DNA of 64,000 nucleotides from Loripinus fragilis (taxonomy: Eukaryota > Mollusca > Bivalvia > Lucinida > Lucinidae). The position numbers were made by a program, and so were the translations under genes. The notes under the pieces are model-generated. The model saw only the letters and a program-made list of their open reading frames with translations. It did no database searches and was not told the origin of the DNA. Within the stretch, counting starts at the first letter, position 1; every line of letters begins with the position of its first letter. The stretch is from contig OZ026516.1 in the NCBI GenBank assembly GCA_964019695.1, positions 99,448,368 to 99,512,367 of the forward strand. The letters run 5' to 3'. Shown in pieces: positions 55,656 through 64,000 of this stretch.

Positions 55656-57080
55656 CTATTGACCCGTGTTTGTATTTGTTTCTTGACGCGGCTCTGAGCT
55701 GTTATTTATACTCATCGGGTTTCCTAAATTATTGTCTTGTTCCCGGCTTCCGCTCTGTTGTACTGCGTTGTGTATCGAACTTTGACTATTAATAGTTACC
55801 GGTTTTTCCAGCTGTGAACGCGGTAATGCTCGCGGTATTGATTTGGAATTCGAACGTCGTTCTCGACGTATCATTGAACGCGATGCTCTTTCAGGCTCAG
55901 ACGCTGGGGCTTTATCTTTCACACTAGTTTGTTGCGCTTTGACAGTTTGAGTGTTGGATTTTGGTATATCAAATGGTCTAAACAGTTCCGTGTCCATCTC
56001 CGTACTGTGGCTAGATGACCGTGATCGTGACGTGCATTCCTCACTAACTTTACCGTTTGTTTGTGTGGGACCTGCTTCACTTAACACAGAATTATTTGTT
56101 GAAACACGTTCATTCACAACATCTACACCTGACGCGAAGCTGTTCGTGCTACCGTTATTCCGTGTGTACGTATCTTGTGTTGACGCAAAGCTCACTCTTT
56201 GTTGACATGAATCTTGGAGTCTATCGTGTATATTTGCATGCTCGGAAAAAAGGTCATGTTGGTCTATATGTGTAAAATCTACTAATCTGCTTCCATGAAC
56301 TGCCTCACTCCACTGAGGAAATTCGTCCCTGAATACTCTGCCATCGACAATAAGTTTAGCAGGATACACAATTTGGCACTTTGATCTTGGTTGTTTTGAT
56401 TTTATGCTCTTTGTTTCTTCCCATAGTCTTTTTCTGGCCTCGTTTATTTCCTTTGGGAGATCATAACCCACACTAAATTGAGTATTTTTCAAAAGATAAG
56501 ACCTGCTCATTATGCTTTCTACATCACAGAAGTCTCTAAAGTTCACAATTACTGGCCGTTTTGGGTTCCGATAGCCTATTTTTCGCTGCCCAAGCCTGTG
56601 CGCACGTGCTAAATACATTCTATCTGAATCTAGGTCGAGATGGTTTTTTATAAACTCTCTTATTAAACTGAAGCAGTTTTCTTCATAGTTTTCTGAGATG
56701 CCCCAAAATATCAGGTTGTTCCGTCTGGATCGTGCTTCTTGATCAATGGATTTATAAGCTAGTGTTTTTAACAAATCAGTGTTCCTATTAGTCACGTAAA
56801 CAACCTGTTCTAACTTTTGATGAATCTGAAGAAAATTTTCCTGAAAGTTCAACATACCATTGTTAGTCTGTTCCTGGTTCCCTCTAATAGATCTCAATTC
56901 CTGAAAAATTAGGTTTAGTTTATCATCCGAGGAACTACATATGAATTCATTGATTTGTAAATCACTCTGTTCAGTGTTATTCCGTTTTCTTTTGTTCATT
57001 TGAAATTCGCGCGCCATTTTGTCCTCGCCCAGAACTGCATATGTGTTGTCTGTTGACACGGAATATAAGGAATCAGCCAT
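55656..57080 (-). CDS. LINE ORF1: coiled-coil / RRM nucleic-acid-binding protein
   Basis: A 474-residue protein of the L1-like ORF1 type, which binds element RNA and acts as a chaperone. The ATG at 57078-57080 is the first in the frame. Residues about 52-110 are helix-forming with coiled-coil character (DDKLNLIFQELRSIRGNQEQ, NFQENFLQIHQKLEQ). Residues about 118-205 match the RRM-like domain: RRNNLIFWGISE, then ARAHRLGQRK, RPVIVNFRDF and IMSRSYLLKN. Residues about 205-260 match the C-terminal domain (IVYPAKLIVDGRVFRDEF). The remaining ~200 residues are Ser/Asn/Gln/Arg-rich, low in structure and unusual for length. The frame is fully open and ends at UAG, after which ORF2 follows in the same frame. 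Confidence 0.92.
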   Translation of the reverse strand: MADSLYSVSTDNTYAVLGEDKMAREFQMNKRKRNNTEQSDLQINEFICSSSDDKLNLIFQELRSIRGNQEQTNNGMLNFQENFLQIHQKLEQVVYVTNRNTDLLKTLAYKSIDQEARSRRNNLIFWGISENYEENCFSLIREFIKNHLDLDSDRMYLARAHRLGQRKIGYRNPKRPVIVNFRDFCDVESIMSRSYLLKNTQFSVGYDLPKEINEARKRLWEETKSIKSKQPRSKCQIVYPAKLIVDGRVFRDEFPQWSEAVHGSRLVDFTHIDQHDLFSEHANIHDRLQDSCQQRVSFASTQDTYTRNNGSTNSFASGVDVVNERVSTNNSVLSEAGPTQTNGKVSEECTSRSRSSSHSTEMDTELFRPFDIPKSNTQTVKAQQTSVKDKAPASEPERASRSMIRRERRSNSKSIPRALPRSQLEKPVTINSQSSIHNAVQQSGSREQDNNLGNPMSINNSSEPRQETNTNTGQ

Positions 57081-57230
57081 ATTTCTGATTAATCCAACCT
57101 AAGCACAGTTTAACTGAAACGTTTCTATAGCGTCATTTTAATATTTCACCGTTTTTCATCTTGAAATTACTCAAATAAAGCAGAATTTTTGAGAGCTCCA
57201 CATAAACGCGACTACACTGTCCGCCATCTT
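57081..57230 (-). promoter_or_regulatory. LINE 5' UTR with YY1-like AAGATGGCGG start
   Basis: On the coding strand the element begins close to AAGATGGCGGACAGTGTAGT (57230 leftwards). AAGATGGCGG is the YY1 consensus also found at the 5' end of mammalian L1, where it directs start-site choice. The position at the inferred 5' end supports a similar role, but this is inference. Confidence 0.5.
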
Positions 57231-58340
57231 TAATTATTATATATGTGTTTTAATTGAATGGTTTGCAGTTTATGGCCATGGTTGTAGGTTTTAATTGGTT
57301 ATTAATGGGTTTGAATACATACTGTTATTTTTTCATGCAATGATTTTAACCTTAATTTAATGGTTTCAAGAAAATTAATGGTATTTTCATGGTTGATTAA
57401 TGGGATTTAAATGGTCATGTTCTGCTGTAGTGCTCAGACTATCTCCCAGCAGCCGTCCCAAGGCAGAAACTAGGAATTAGAATGTACACTCAGAACCACA
57501 ACAGATGAGTCAGCGCCTTGAAACGGACAGCAGTACTTTCATATAATGCAACACACCATTAGATAACTGCTTACATACTCACACTGGTCCGACATTACAC
57601 ACAGGCACCGGAAACAACGTACAGGTTTCGCAAATCCAACGTACAGGTTGCGAAAAAATGTCAGAAAGTTATTGTGGCGATTCTGTAAGTGCAAATGCAA
57701 TTATTAATCTACACTAAATGCTAAAGTTTCCAATTATGCCAATTCTCTTACGGACCCAAAAAATCATGATCATAGTTTTTATTTGGAATATGTAGAAACG
57801 TCTCTGTTCAGGAATACAGGAGGAATGCAAGATCTAGTGGGACCAGTCAATGTTGACTTCACTATCCGACGTATGATCTATGAATATCGTTTAAAGCCTA
57901 ATCAAGTTATCTACAGATGCTAGTTTCATTATGCGAACATGGGAATGAATATATAATTGACCATCATACTGATTTGCTTGCAAAATAAATGAATGGTATG
58001 AAGATATTGCAGATTTGTTGTTACAACGACGATGACAACGATCTTGTGATAAGGAAAACAACAAACTCGAATTTTCGTTTCACTATAAAAGTGAGAAAAA
58101 TCATTTACACTTGCTAGAATATACATCTGAGTGGCATTTCGAAGCAAGAAAACCCTTCTTTTGGAGGTATTTGTCGATTGACGGATCAGAGATGTTATAA
58201 GCTTCGTTTGATATGCCCTCTTAACACCAAGTAGTAATTAGAATGCTCAAATCTACCCTGGGACCTGGGGTGTGTGTCAGGACAGAACATGTGCTTGCAT
58301 GGTACTTCATGCACCATTCCCTTTACTTTGATATGCAGCA
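57231..58340. other. Unrecognised flank
   Basis: 57240-57420 repeats the ATGGCCAT-rich text seen at 41755-43345. ACGTACAGGTTTCGCAAATC near 57618 is partly repeated just downstream. No gene is supported. Confidence 0.35.
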
Positions 58341-58348
58341 TGATCATA

Positions 58349-58483
58349 TTATGAAAAGTTTGAATTTTGGCCTCCCCAGACTATAACTCAGTTAAAATTT
58401 TGCGGATAATGTTCAAATTAAAACTCATATGCATTGTTTGCAGGCGCTTTAAGGGAACTCAAGAGATATTGGTACATATTGTA
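58349..58483. repeat. Inverted repeat, left arm (partner 59545-59672)
   Basis: AAGTTTGAATTTTGGCCTCC, AACTCAGTTAAAATTTTGCG and ATTGTTTGCAGGCGCTTTAA are matched in reverse complement at 59545-59672. The arms are about 130 bp and the spacer about 1.06 kb. Confidence 0.7.
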
Positions 58484-58504
58484 TTTCGCATAATCCTTTG
58501 TATT

Positions 58505-58715
58505 TTAGAAACCCCTAAACGAGTGAAAGCCCAGATGAAACGCCGCATAATGCGACATTTCATCAGGGTCTTCACTGTTTGTAAGGGTAAAAAATGTCTT
58601 CAGACAAATAAATACAATACTTTTCTGAAAATTATAACCTGACACCCTTAGATATGTACAATGGACTATCCCAAGTTTATTGTATCAAACCGAAAGGAAG
58701 AACCAATTAGTATAT
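58505..58715. repeat. Hairpin repeat, longer family copy 2
   Basis: CCCAGATGAAACGCCGCAT pairs imperfectly with ATGCGACATTTCATCAGGG. The flanks AAACCCCTAAACGAGTG and CACTGTTTGTAAGGG, and the 3' part ACAATACTTTTCTGAAAATT, match 28783-28995. Confidence 0.65.
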
Positions 58716-59420
58716 AAAGGGTTAACTGTATTTATGCCGCGTAATTTTTAATACTTTTGTTGTCGTCAGTTGGCTTTTTCTAAAATGAACCGTCACTATC
58801 AGAGTGACAAACGGTTTGGCTCCAGATCAGGACCAATGTGACTGGGACTAGAAGCCTTAATTTTAACCTGAGCCTGCATGTATGCCCCTATATTGTGTGT
58901 GCGAGCAGCGAATGCTCTGGCGAGACCACAAAGATTAGCCTCAGTCATCGCTGCTGGCATATGCGATGAGTAACAAACTTTCATTAACATGGCGTTGAAT
59001 CACTCACTCACTGCATGCTTTTATGTAAGAGTGCGTACCAAAATATTAATTTCTTATCTCTCAACCAAAACATATATTGTGGGTACTTAAAAGAACCGTG
59101 GAAATAAATAAAAGAGCACAAAATATGAAAATGTGAACCTAAACATATTTCGTAATTTGTAAATTTTATGTGGTTGGGGCGAAATATACATTTTAAGCAT
59201 GGCAGTTTTGATCACTATTATATTTAAATACTATACAATATTATACAATATAATTTAAAATAATATTATAGTATTATTATAAAAAAGAAGTATCTTTTTA
59301 TACTTTTTTTAGCCAAAATCACAATTTTGCCGGGACACGTGGGCTAGTTTTTTTTCGTTTCTTTTCCCTTTTTACTTTTCATGCGTTTCTATTGTCACCA
59401 ACTTTTTATCTTTTAATGCG
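58716..59420. other. Mostly unrecognised, half copy of GTCTC hairpin
   Basis: CCAAAACATATATTGTGGGT then ACTTAAAAGAACCGTGG near 59065-59102 is the left half of the palindromic MITE at 38911. The rest is AT-rich with a short ATTATA-type stretch near 59215-59285. Confidence 0.45.
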
Positions 59421-59526
59421 GAATGTTCATGGAATCATGAATACTTCGGGCCTCTTGCAAAGTTAACGTGATGCCCGAAACTTACTTTGCAAGAGACCTG
59501 AAGTATTCATGATTCCATGAACGTTC
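59421..59526. repeat. Long perfect-looking palindrome, 43-bp arms
   Basis: GAATGTTCATGGAATCATGA plus ATACTTCGGGCCTCTTGCAA at 59421-59463 pairs with 59484-59526, 40 of 43 positions matching, around a 20-bp loop. It lies immediately left of the 59545 inverted-repeat arm. Confidence 0.85.
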
Positions 59527-59544
59527 CCAAAATTGAATTCATTT

Positions 59545-59672
59545 TTTAAATATCTCTTGAGCTCCCTTATAGCGCCTGCAAACAATGTATATAAGTTTAA
59601 ATTTGAACATCATCCGCAAAATTTTAACTGAGTTATAGACCCTGGAGGCCAAAATTCAAACTTTTTAGAATG
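59545..59672. repeat. Inverted repeat, right arm (partner 58349-58483)
   Basis: Reverse complement of the left arm with high identity. The sequence between the arms includes the hairpin repeat at 58505 and the palindrome at 59421. Confidence 0.7.
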
Positions 59673-60147
59673 TGATCGTGCAAATTTACGGCAAATTTAC
59701 TTGATTTTGTGAAAAAGGCATTTTATAAGAACAATTTGAATTTTGTGACAATTGCATTGGTTTATCTTATTGGACATGACGAGAGAAAAACTGAATATGT
59801 TCATCCGAACAGCAAAGTCGTAGACCAGCCTTTGCATCTGAGCAGACTGATCATTCGCTCTTTGGAAAGTATAATTGAAGAAAAAAACTTGCTACATGCA
59901 AAGTTTCAATTTTGTAGCTAGTCTTTGTAGTTGGATCTTACTTGGTCGGAAACCTCGAAGACAGGGTTTCCTGCGTAGAGGCCCCTATGTGCGAGGTGCT
60001 TGGACATGTATTTTAGATAAGATAAAATGTAACGACGGGTCACTCCGTCTTGATCCTATGTTTATCTTGTCAAAAATATAACACCTACATGTACTTGCAT
60101 AGATAGCGGAAATTGTGTCAAGGTGAGGTAGCTACATAGTACATGTA

Positions 60148-60345
60148 ACCTGTACTAGGCGGCCACTAAAATGAACACCAAAATTGGTTTTCAATACCAA
60201 TTATCGCTTAATTCAGGTCAAAAGTACATGTATTGCAGAATGCTCCAAGGGGAGCGCAATCTGCAATGCTCTCGACCTCCATTAAGCTACCATTTTCCAT
60301 TAAGACCTTGGTTTTGTCTATTTTAAGTGGCCGCTTAAGACAGGT
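60148..60345. mobile_element. ~198-bp MITE with imperfect ~30-bp TIRs
   Basis: ACCTGTACTAGGCGGCCACT on the left and, reverse-complemented, ACCTGTCTTAAGCGGCCACT on the right, both continuing into AAAAT-rich text. Target duplication is not clear (TA or TTTA). No coding capacity. Confidence 0.6.
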
Positions 60346-60889
60346 TTTAGTGTAGTGAATATAATATGATGAGAATCAGCCTGTTCATAAATCGCAAGTA
60401 CATGCATATAGATAATGTATGTACTGAAAAACAGCTTTACTGTTTTTTGCCTGATTGTCCATTAACCCATTTGGGCCCAGTGCATGTTTTCACCCTTTAA
60501 GTTATCAATTTGACCAGTCCATTTTCGTTTTAAGGGATGTTGGGTGGAATTTTTCATTTTTATTCAAATTTTAATAGAACATTCTGTAAGCACACGATGG
60601 AGGCTGATCCGACGCACGGCGTCTGGTCTGGGTTTGCACTATTGGCCTATGTCCCACAAAAAGGACGTTAGGCTTGTATTGGTTAAACTATTTCTATTTG
60701 TCATCCGCGCAGTCGAACCACAGCGCCTTTGTTATTCACTTATTGGAAAGTCATACGTGTACATGTATCAAAATTTAATACAAGAGCAATTTCAATTTTC
60801 TAGCTATTCTCTGTAGCTGAAAAGGCTGGCTTAGGTATGACTTGTTCGGAAACCCAGAACTAGTGGCCCAAATAAAACATGTCGTATCG

Positions 60890-61089
60890 NNNNNNNNNNN
60901 NNNNNNNNNNNNNNNNNNNNNNNNNNNNNNNNNNNNNNNNNNNNNNNNNNNNNNNNNNNNNNNNNNNNNNNNNNNNNNNNNNNNNNNNNNNNNNNNNNNN
61001 NNNNNNNNNNNNNNNNNNNNNNNNNNNNNNNNNNNNNNNNNNNNNNNNNNNNNNNNNNNNNNNNNNNNNNNNNNNNNNNNNNNNNNNNN
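60890..61089. other. Assembly gap (200 N)
   Basis: Exactly 200 N, so the real size is unknown. Confidence 0.99.
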
Positions 61090-61549
61090 AAATCTTTAGA
61101 GCAATCACAGTTCGCGAGAATCCTTTCTTCGAAGTCTCCCACCACAATCTTCTCAGCTACAACGACTAACTAGAATACTGATAATTTGCACAGTGTCAAG
61201 TGTAGATATTCCAGTGGGCGACAAACAAATGCGCTGGTTAGACTGTGAGGATGTGCAGGCTGGGATGCGCATTTGCTGTCTGCATGCAACAATATCAGTA
61301 TATGAAATGATTTAATTTCCAGTTTTCAGATGGAGGTACATTTAAAGTGCAGAAAATATATACACGTCTCTTTCCCATATCTTTATTATTGACCAATCAC
61401 GAACGAAGCACTTCAACAACTTATCACAAAACCACCGTAGATAACCTCACCGCCCTCGCGGGATCAGTGTGCATACAAGGTTTTGGGTTTACCGCATATG
61501 CTTCAATTCATGAATTAAGCACGCGTGTGCTACTATACATGTATAGTGG

Positions 61550-61705
61550 GGCTCGAAGTTTTAGTATCGGTCTGTCACCTTTTATGCTTTAACTTCCTCT
61601 TCTTGCATTCTTTATTAATGCGAGAAGCTGAGGCTTATGCGAGACATCGCGTCTGAGCCTTCGCTGCCTCGCCAATGCGACAAGTGTACTAACAAATACA
61701 GTCAG
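61550..61705. repeat. ~155-bp dispersed repeat, copy 1
   Basis: CTTTAACTTCCTCTTCTTGC, GCGAGAAGCTGAGGCTTATG, CGAGACATCGCGTCTGAGCC and GACAAGTGTACTAACA match 62418-62575 in the same orientation, about 870 bp away. Confidence 0.7.
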
Positions 61706-62415
61706 ACATAAGTTAAGCATCAGCCAAACATAATTTAAGATACTTTTTTCGTGTACAAATTTCTTCAGAAGAACAATCAGCTAATATTATTTTGTTGCCC
61801 TAGTCTTTTCTTGGCCTGCTGGGCGTATCAAAATGCCATTTGGTAATTTTGCTACGTTTCTAAGGTGTCTTGCATACACCAACCCCTATTTTAGGGATAA
61901 TCCTTTAAAAGTGTCACAGCTTAACCCAAAGTGCTTACTTTGAATTCGCATAATCACAAAAACAACCAAGACCTAATGTTGTCGAACTCTAGGTTACATG
62001 TCAGTTATAGAGGATCATATAGTTAATTGCGTGTTTTTAATTTTTGCATTATCACTATATAACATGCCATTTTTTACACATCCATAACCTTTATTCTTTT
62101 AGAGATATGAATATGAAATTTTCAGGCAGAACTTGTCTTTGATATTTTAACAATATGACACTAACAACTTACATGTCTAAGCATTTTGAAAACATCACAA
62201 TGGGGTAGAGAATAGGGACAGTTTTAGGGGTAAATGTGCATTTATCATGCCTCGTTGTTTACCTCAATGATAATCTAATCAAAATTAGCTGTAAATTATC
62301 ACCAATTGATCTATTCTATTAAATAAAACAAGAAAATATTCATGACTGGAAAGCTTCCTTCGTTTTTCAAGGAAACTATTGGGGCGATGTTTAACTTCTG
62401 TCTGACTGTATATAT
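61706..62415. other. No recognised feature
   Basis: Nothing supported. Confidence 0.3.
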
Positions 62416-62417
62416 AG

Positions 62418-62575
62418 TTGGGCTAGGAGTCTTAGTGTCGATCTGTCACTGTCTTAGCTTTAACTTCCTCTTCTTGCATACATGTACTTTATTACTGCGA
62501 GAAGCTGAGGCTCATGCGAGACATCGCGTCTAAGCCTTCGCTGCCTCGGCAATGCGATAAGTGTACTAACATATA
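62418..62575. repeat. ~155-bp dispersed repeat, copy 2
   Basis: Direct partner of 61550-61705. It differs by a small insertion (ACATGTAC in TTGCATACATGTACTTTATT). Confidence 0.7.
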
Positions 62576-62579
62576 TACT

Positions 62580-63260
62580 ATCAAGGTATGCCACTAAAGG
62601 CCATTAAACATATTTTGTTTTAAATACATGTAAGTTTTTATTTTGGTTCGAAACATTATGGAAAATACAATACAACAGATGAGATTTGTGTTATTGTCAC
62701 ATCTAGGCAAATAGAAGCGTGCGCATTCACACAGTAATGTTACATCATTTGTTGCCTGTATACTTAAAGTATGGAAGTAGATAAAGCGTCTTACCAAACT
62801 ATGCGTCTCTAGCCCTTCTAGGTACACGTTATTTTGCATGCATATTTAAATGGTGATTAAACGCAAATGTGATACATGTAATCACCAAATATCCAATGTG
62901 CTGGTCCATATCGAATTATGTATTACTAATGCGAATAACGAGTCTCTTTTTAGACAATTTGTTTTGGATTTGAAACCAGTGAGCACGATATGACATATTG
63001 AGAACATACTAAACTGAACCCACCCAACTGCATGTTGTGTCGGACCATCATGGGCACGCCATTTTTGGCGTTTCGCAAGCGGGCCTATGTTGGCCCTCTT
63101 TTGATGTTCACTGGGTTTCCCATTTCAATGTGTTCGTCCATCTGTAGTCCTGAAGCTCCACTGGCATCATTTCAGAGTGTGTACAAGAGGAAGAAGTACG
63201 TTACAAAAGCTCCAGCTGTCTGTAATATGGAATAAATAGAAGATCTTACATGAGTGCTCA
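62580..63260. other. Unrecognised, one short open frame
   Basis: An ATG-initiated 67-codon frame at 63032-63235 ends beside AATAAA (63231-63236). It has no family resemblance and is not called as a gene. Confidence 0.3.
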
Positions 63261-63262
63261 TG

Positions 63263-63367
63263 TTTTATTGAATTTACTAACAGAGTTGGGGAAAAGAGAT
63301 AAAATGCGAGGCTTGCCGAGCATTTTATCTTTTTTTCGCAACGAGTTTAATAAATTCAATAATACAG
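63263..63367. repeat. ~105-bp palindromic element
   Basis: AGATAAAATGC pairs with GCATTTTATCT around GAGGCTTGCCGA. Outside this, TTATTGAATTTACTAAC pairs with GTTTAATAAATTCAATAA. It is a self-complementary MITE-like element with a small loop. Confidence 0.7.
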
Positions 63368-64000
63368 AAGCACGAATGTTTGATTCTATTTATCATATGA
63401 CATAAAAATTACTTTTAAACCTCATTTCTGGCGTAAAAACGTTATAATTTTGTCATTATATACGCAACGTTGTTATGGACGTCATATGTCCAACGTTGTT
63501 ATGGAAGTCATAACGTTTCCCATAAATCTATAAACCACTAGTGGTTTATCGATTTTATTGTATGGCGTTATTTCACTCCCAGACGCGACGTCATGTGACA
63601 AAAAGGATTATCACATGCATTGCCGATAGGAATTTATGCTCCATTTTTTATGTGAGGTTGCTTGATTCTTGAACATATAAATGAGAAAGCTACTGGAATT
63701 TTGGTACCTATTACAGAGGAGACAGGAAAGGCTAAGGCACGACTCAATGTAAATATGCACAGCCATATATGCGCTCACATGTTAATCATATAAGTTTGTG
63801 AAAGATTAGTACTAAAATCTACCGGACGATATAATGGCGAAAAGATGATTTAATCAGCTAATATATCTGGCACAACAAAGAATATTATATTGTGTATGTG
63901 ATTTTAATCAGTCAGCATGTCTAGCCGGACATAGAATATTGTAGATTTAATATAAAATAATAAAAAATGGTAAAGGATGATGTTGTTGAGAGACAAATTA
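63368..64000. other. Unrecognised, small direct repeat
   Basis: CAACGTTGTTATGGACGTCATA and a close copy occur at about 63465 and 63492. Otherwise nothing is supported to the end of the window. Confidence 0.35.

Larger units (their letters stand above)
52146..57230 (-). mobile_element. Near full-length APE-type LINE (minus strand)
   Basis: A two-ORF non-LTR retrotransposon: 5' UTR from about 57230 to 57081, ORF1 57080-55656, ORF2 55655-52146 with one internal stop, and a 3' region beyond 52146. The 5' end is placed near GTCCGCCATCTT (57219-57230), i.e. AAGATGGCGGAC on the coding strand, where sequence character changes to the ATGG-rich flank. The 3' boundary lies somewhere in 51485-52145 and is not resolved. 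The clade is uncertain, CR1/L2/jockey group being my best reading. It is much less decayed than the other LINE fragments. Confidence 0.85.

Noticed and set aside
63032..63235. 67-codon ATG frame next to AATAAA
   Set aside because: Short and with no recognisable family, splice context or repeat support. Cannot be told from chance.

Overview
The window is eukaryotic, AT-rich, repeat-dominated DNA, most probably from a bivalve mollusc or a related lophotrochozoan. This is inferred from the mix of tRNA-derived SINEs with CAAA-type tails, APE-type LINEs, many short palindromic elements, and tandem repeats carrying TGACCTTGACC / AGGTCA motifs. It is not proven, and I cannot name the species. No host protein-coding gene can be supported. 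Every convincing coding stretch belongs to a retrotransposon. There are two 200-base runs of N (40690-40889 and 60890-61089).

Layout. 1-7.2 kb: dispersed repeats, a LINE reverse-transcriptase tail (about 1230-2074, +), a minus-strand SINE near 3 kb and palindromic repeats. 7.2-9.4 kb: a tandem array with AGGTCA half-sites, interrupted by a broken RNase H-bearing LINE tail, whose own 3' tail is interrupted by a 237-bp TIR element at 8916-9152. 11.2-16.5 kb: a satellite with higher-order structure (39-45-bp monomers, a 123-bp trimer, and a 1462-bp block present twice), with a 367-bp TIR element inserted near its right edge. 16.6-24.4 kb: roughly 1.1-kb segmental repeats, a 1041-bp TIR element carrying four TGACGTCA octamers, two SINEs, and a pair of inverted repeats 7 kb apart. 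25.7-31.1 kb: diverged tandem repeats and hairpin elements. 32.7-37.6 kb: a diverged minisatellite with SINE and MITE insertions, then a tRNA-like element with an ATT microsatellite. 38.9-43.6 kb: a palindromic MITE, a LINE linker fragment, a CpG-dense patch, a gap and LINE 3' tails. 43.68-49.86 kb: a 6.18-kb foldback element whose two inverted arms are tandem arrays of a ~187-bp unit. 51.3-57.23 kb: a nearly intact minus-strand LINE. 57-64 kb: more palindromes, dispersed repeats and MITEs.

The best-preserved coding system is the LINE at 52146-57230. ORF1 encodes a coiled-coil/RRM nucleic-acid-binding protein. ORF2 encodes an APE endonuclease and a reverse transcriptase with intact catalytic motifs. 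ORF2 lies in the same frame as ORF1 directly after a UAG codon, and has no AUG until well inside the endonuclease, which suggests readthrough or non-AUG initiation. One in-frame TAA separates the main body from a Cys/His C-terminal tail. The other standout structures are non-coding: the foldback element, the satellite, the CRE-bearing TIR element, and a family of short hairpins whose inner arms change sequence while staying self-complementary.
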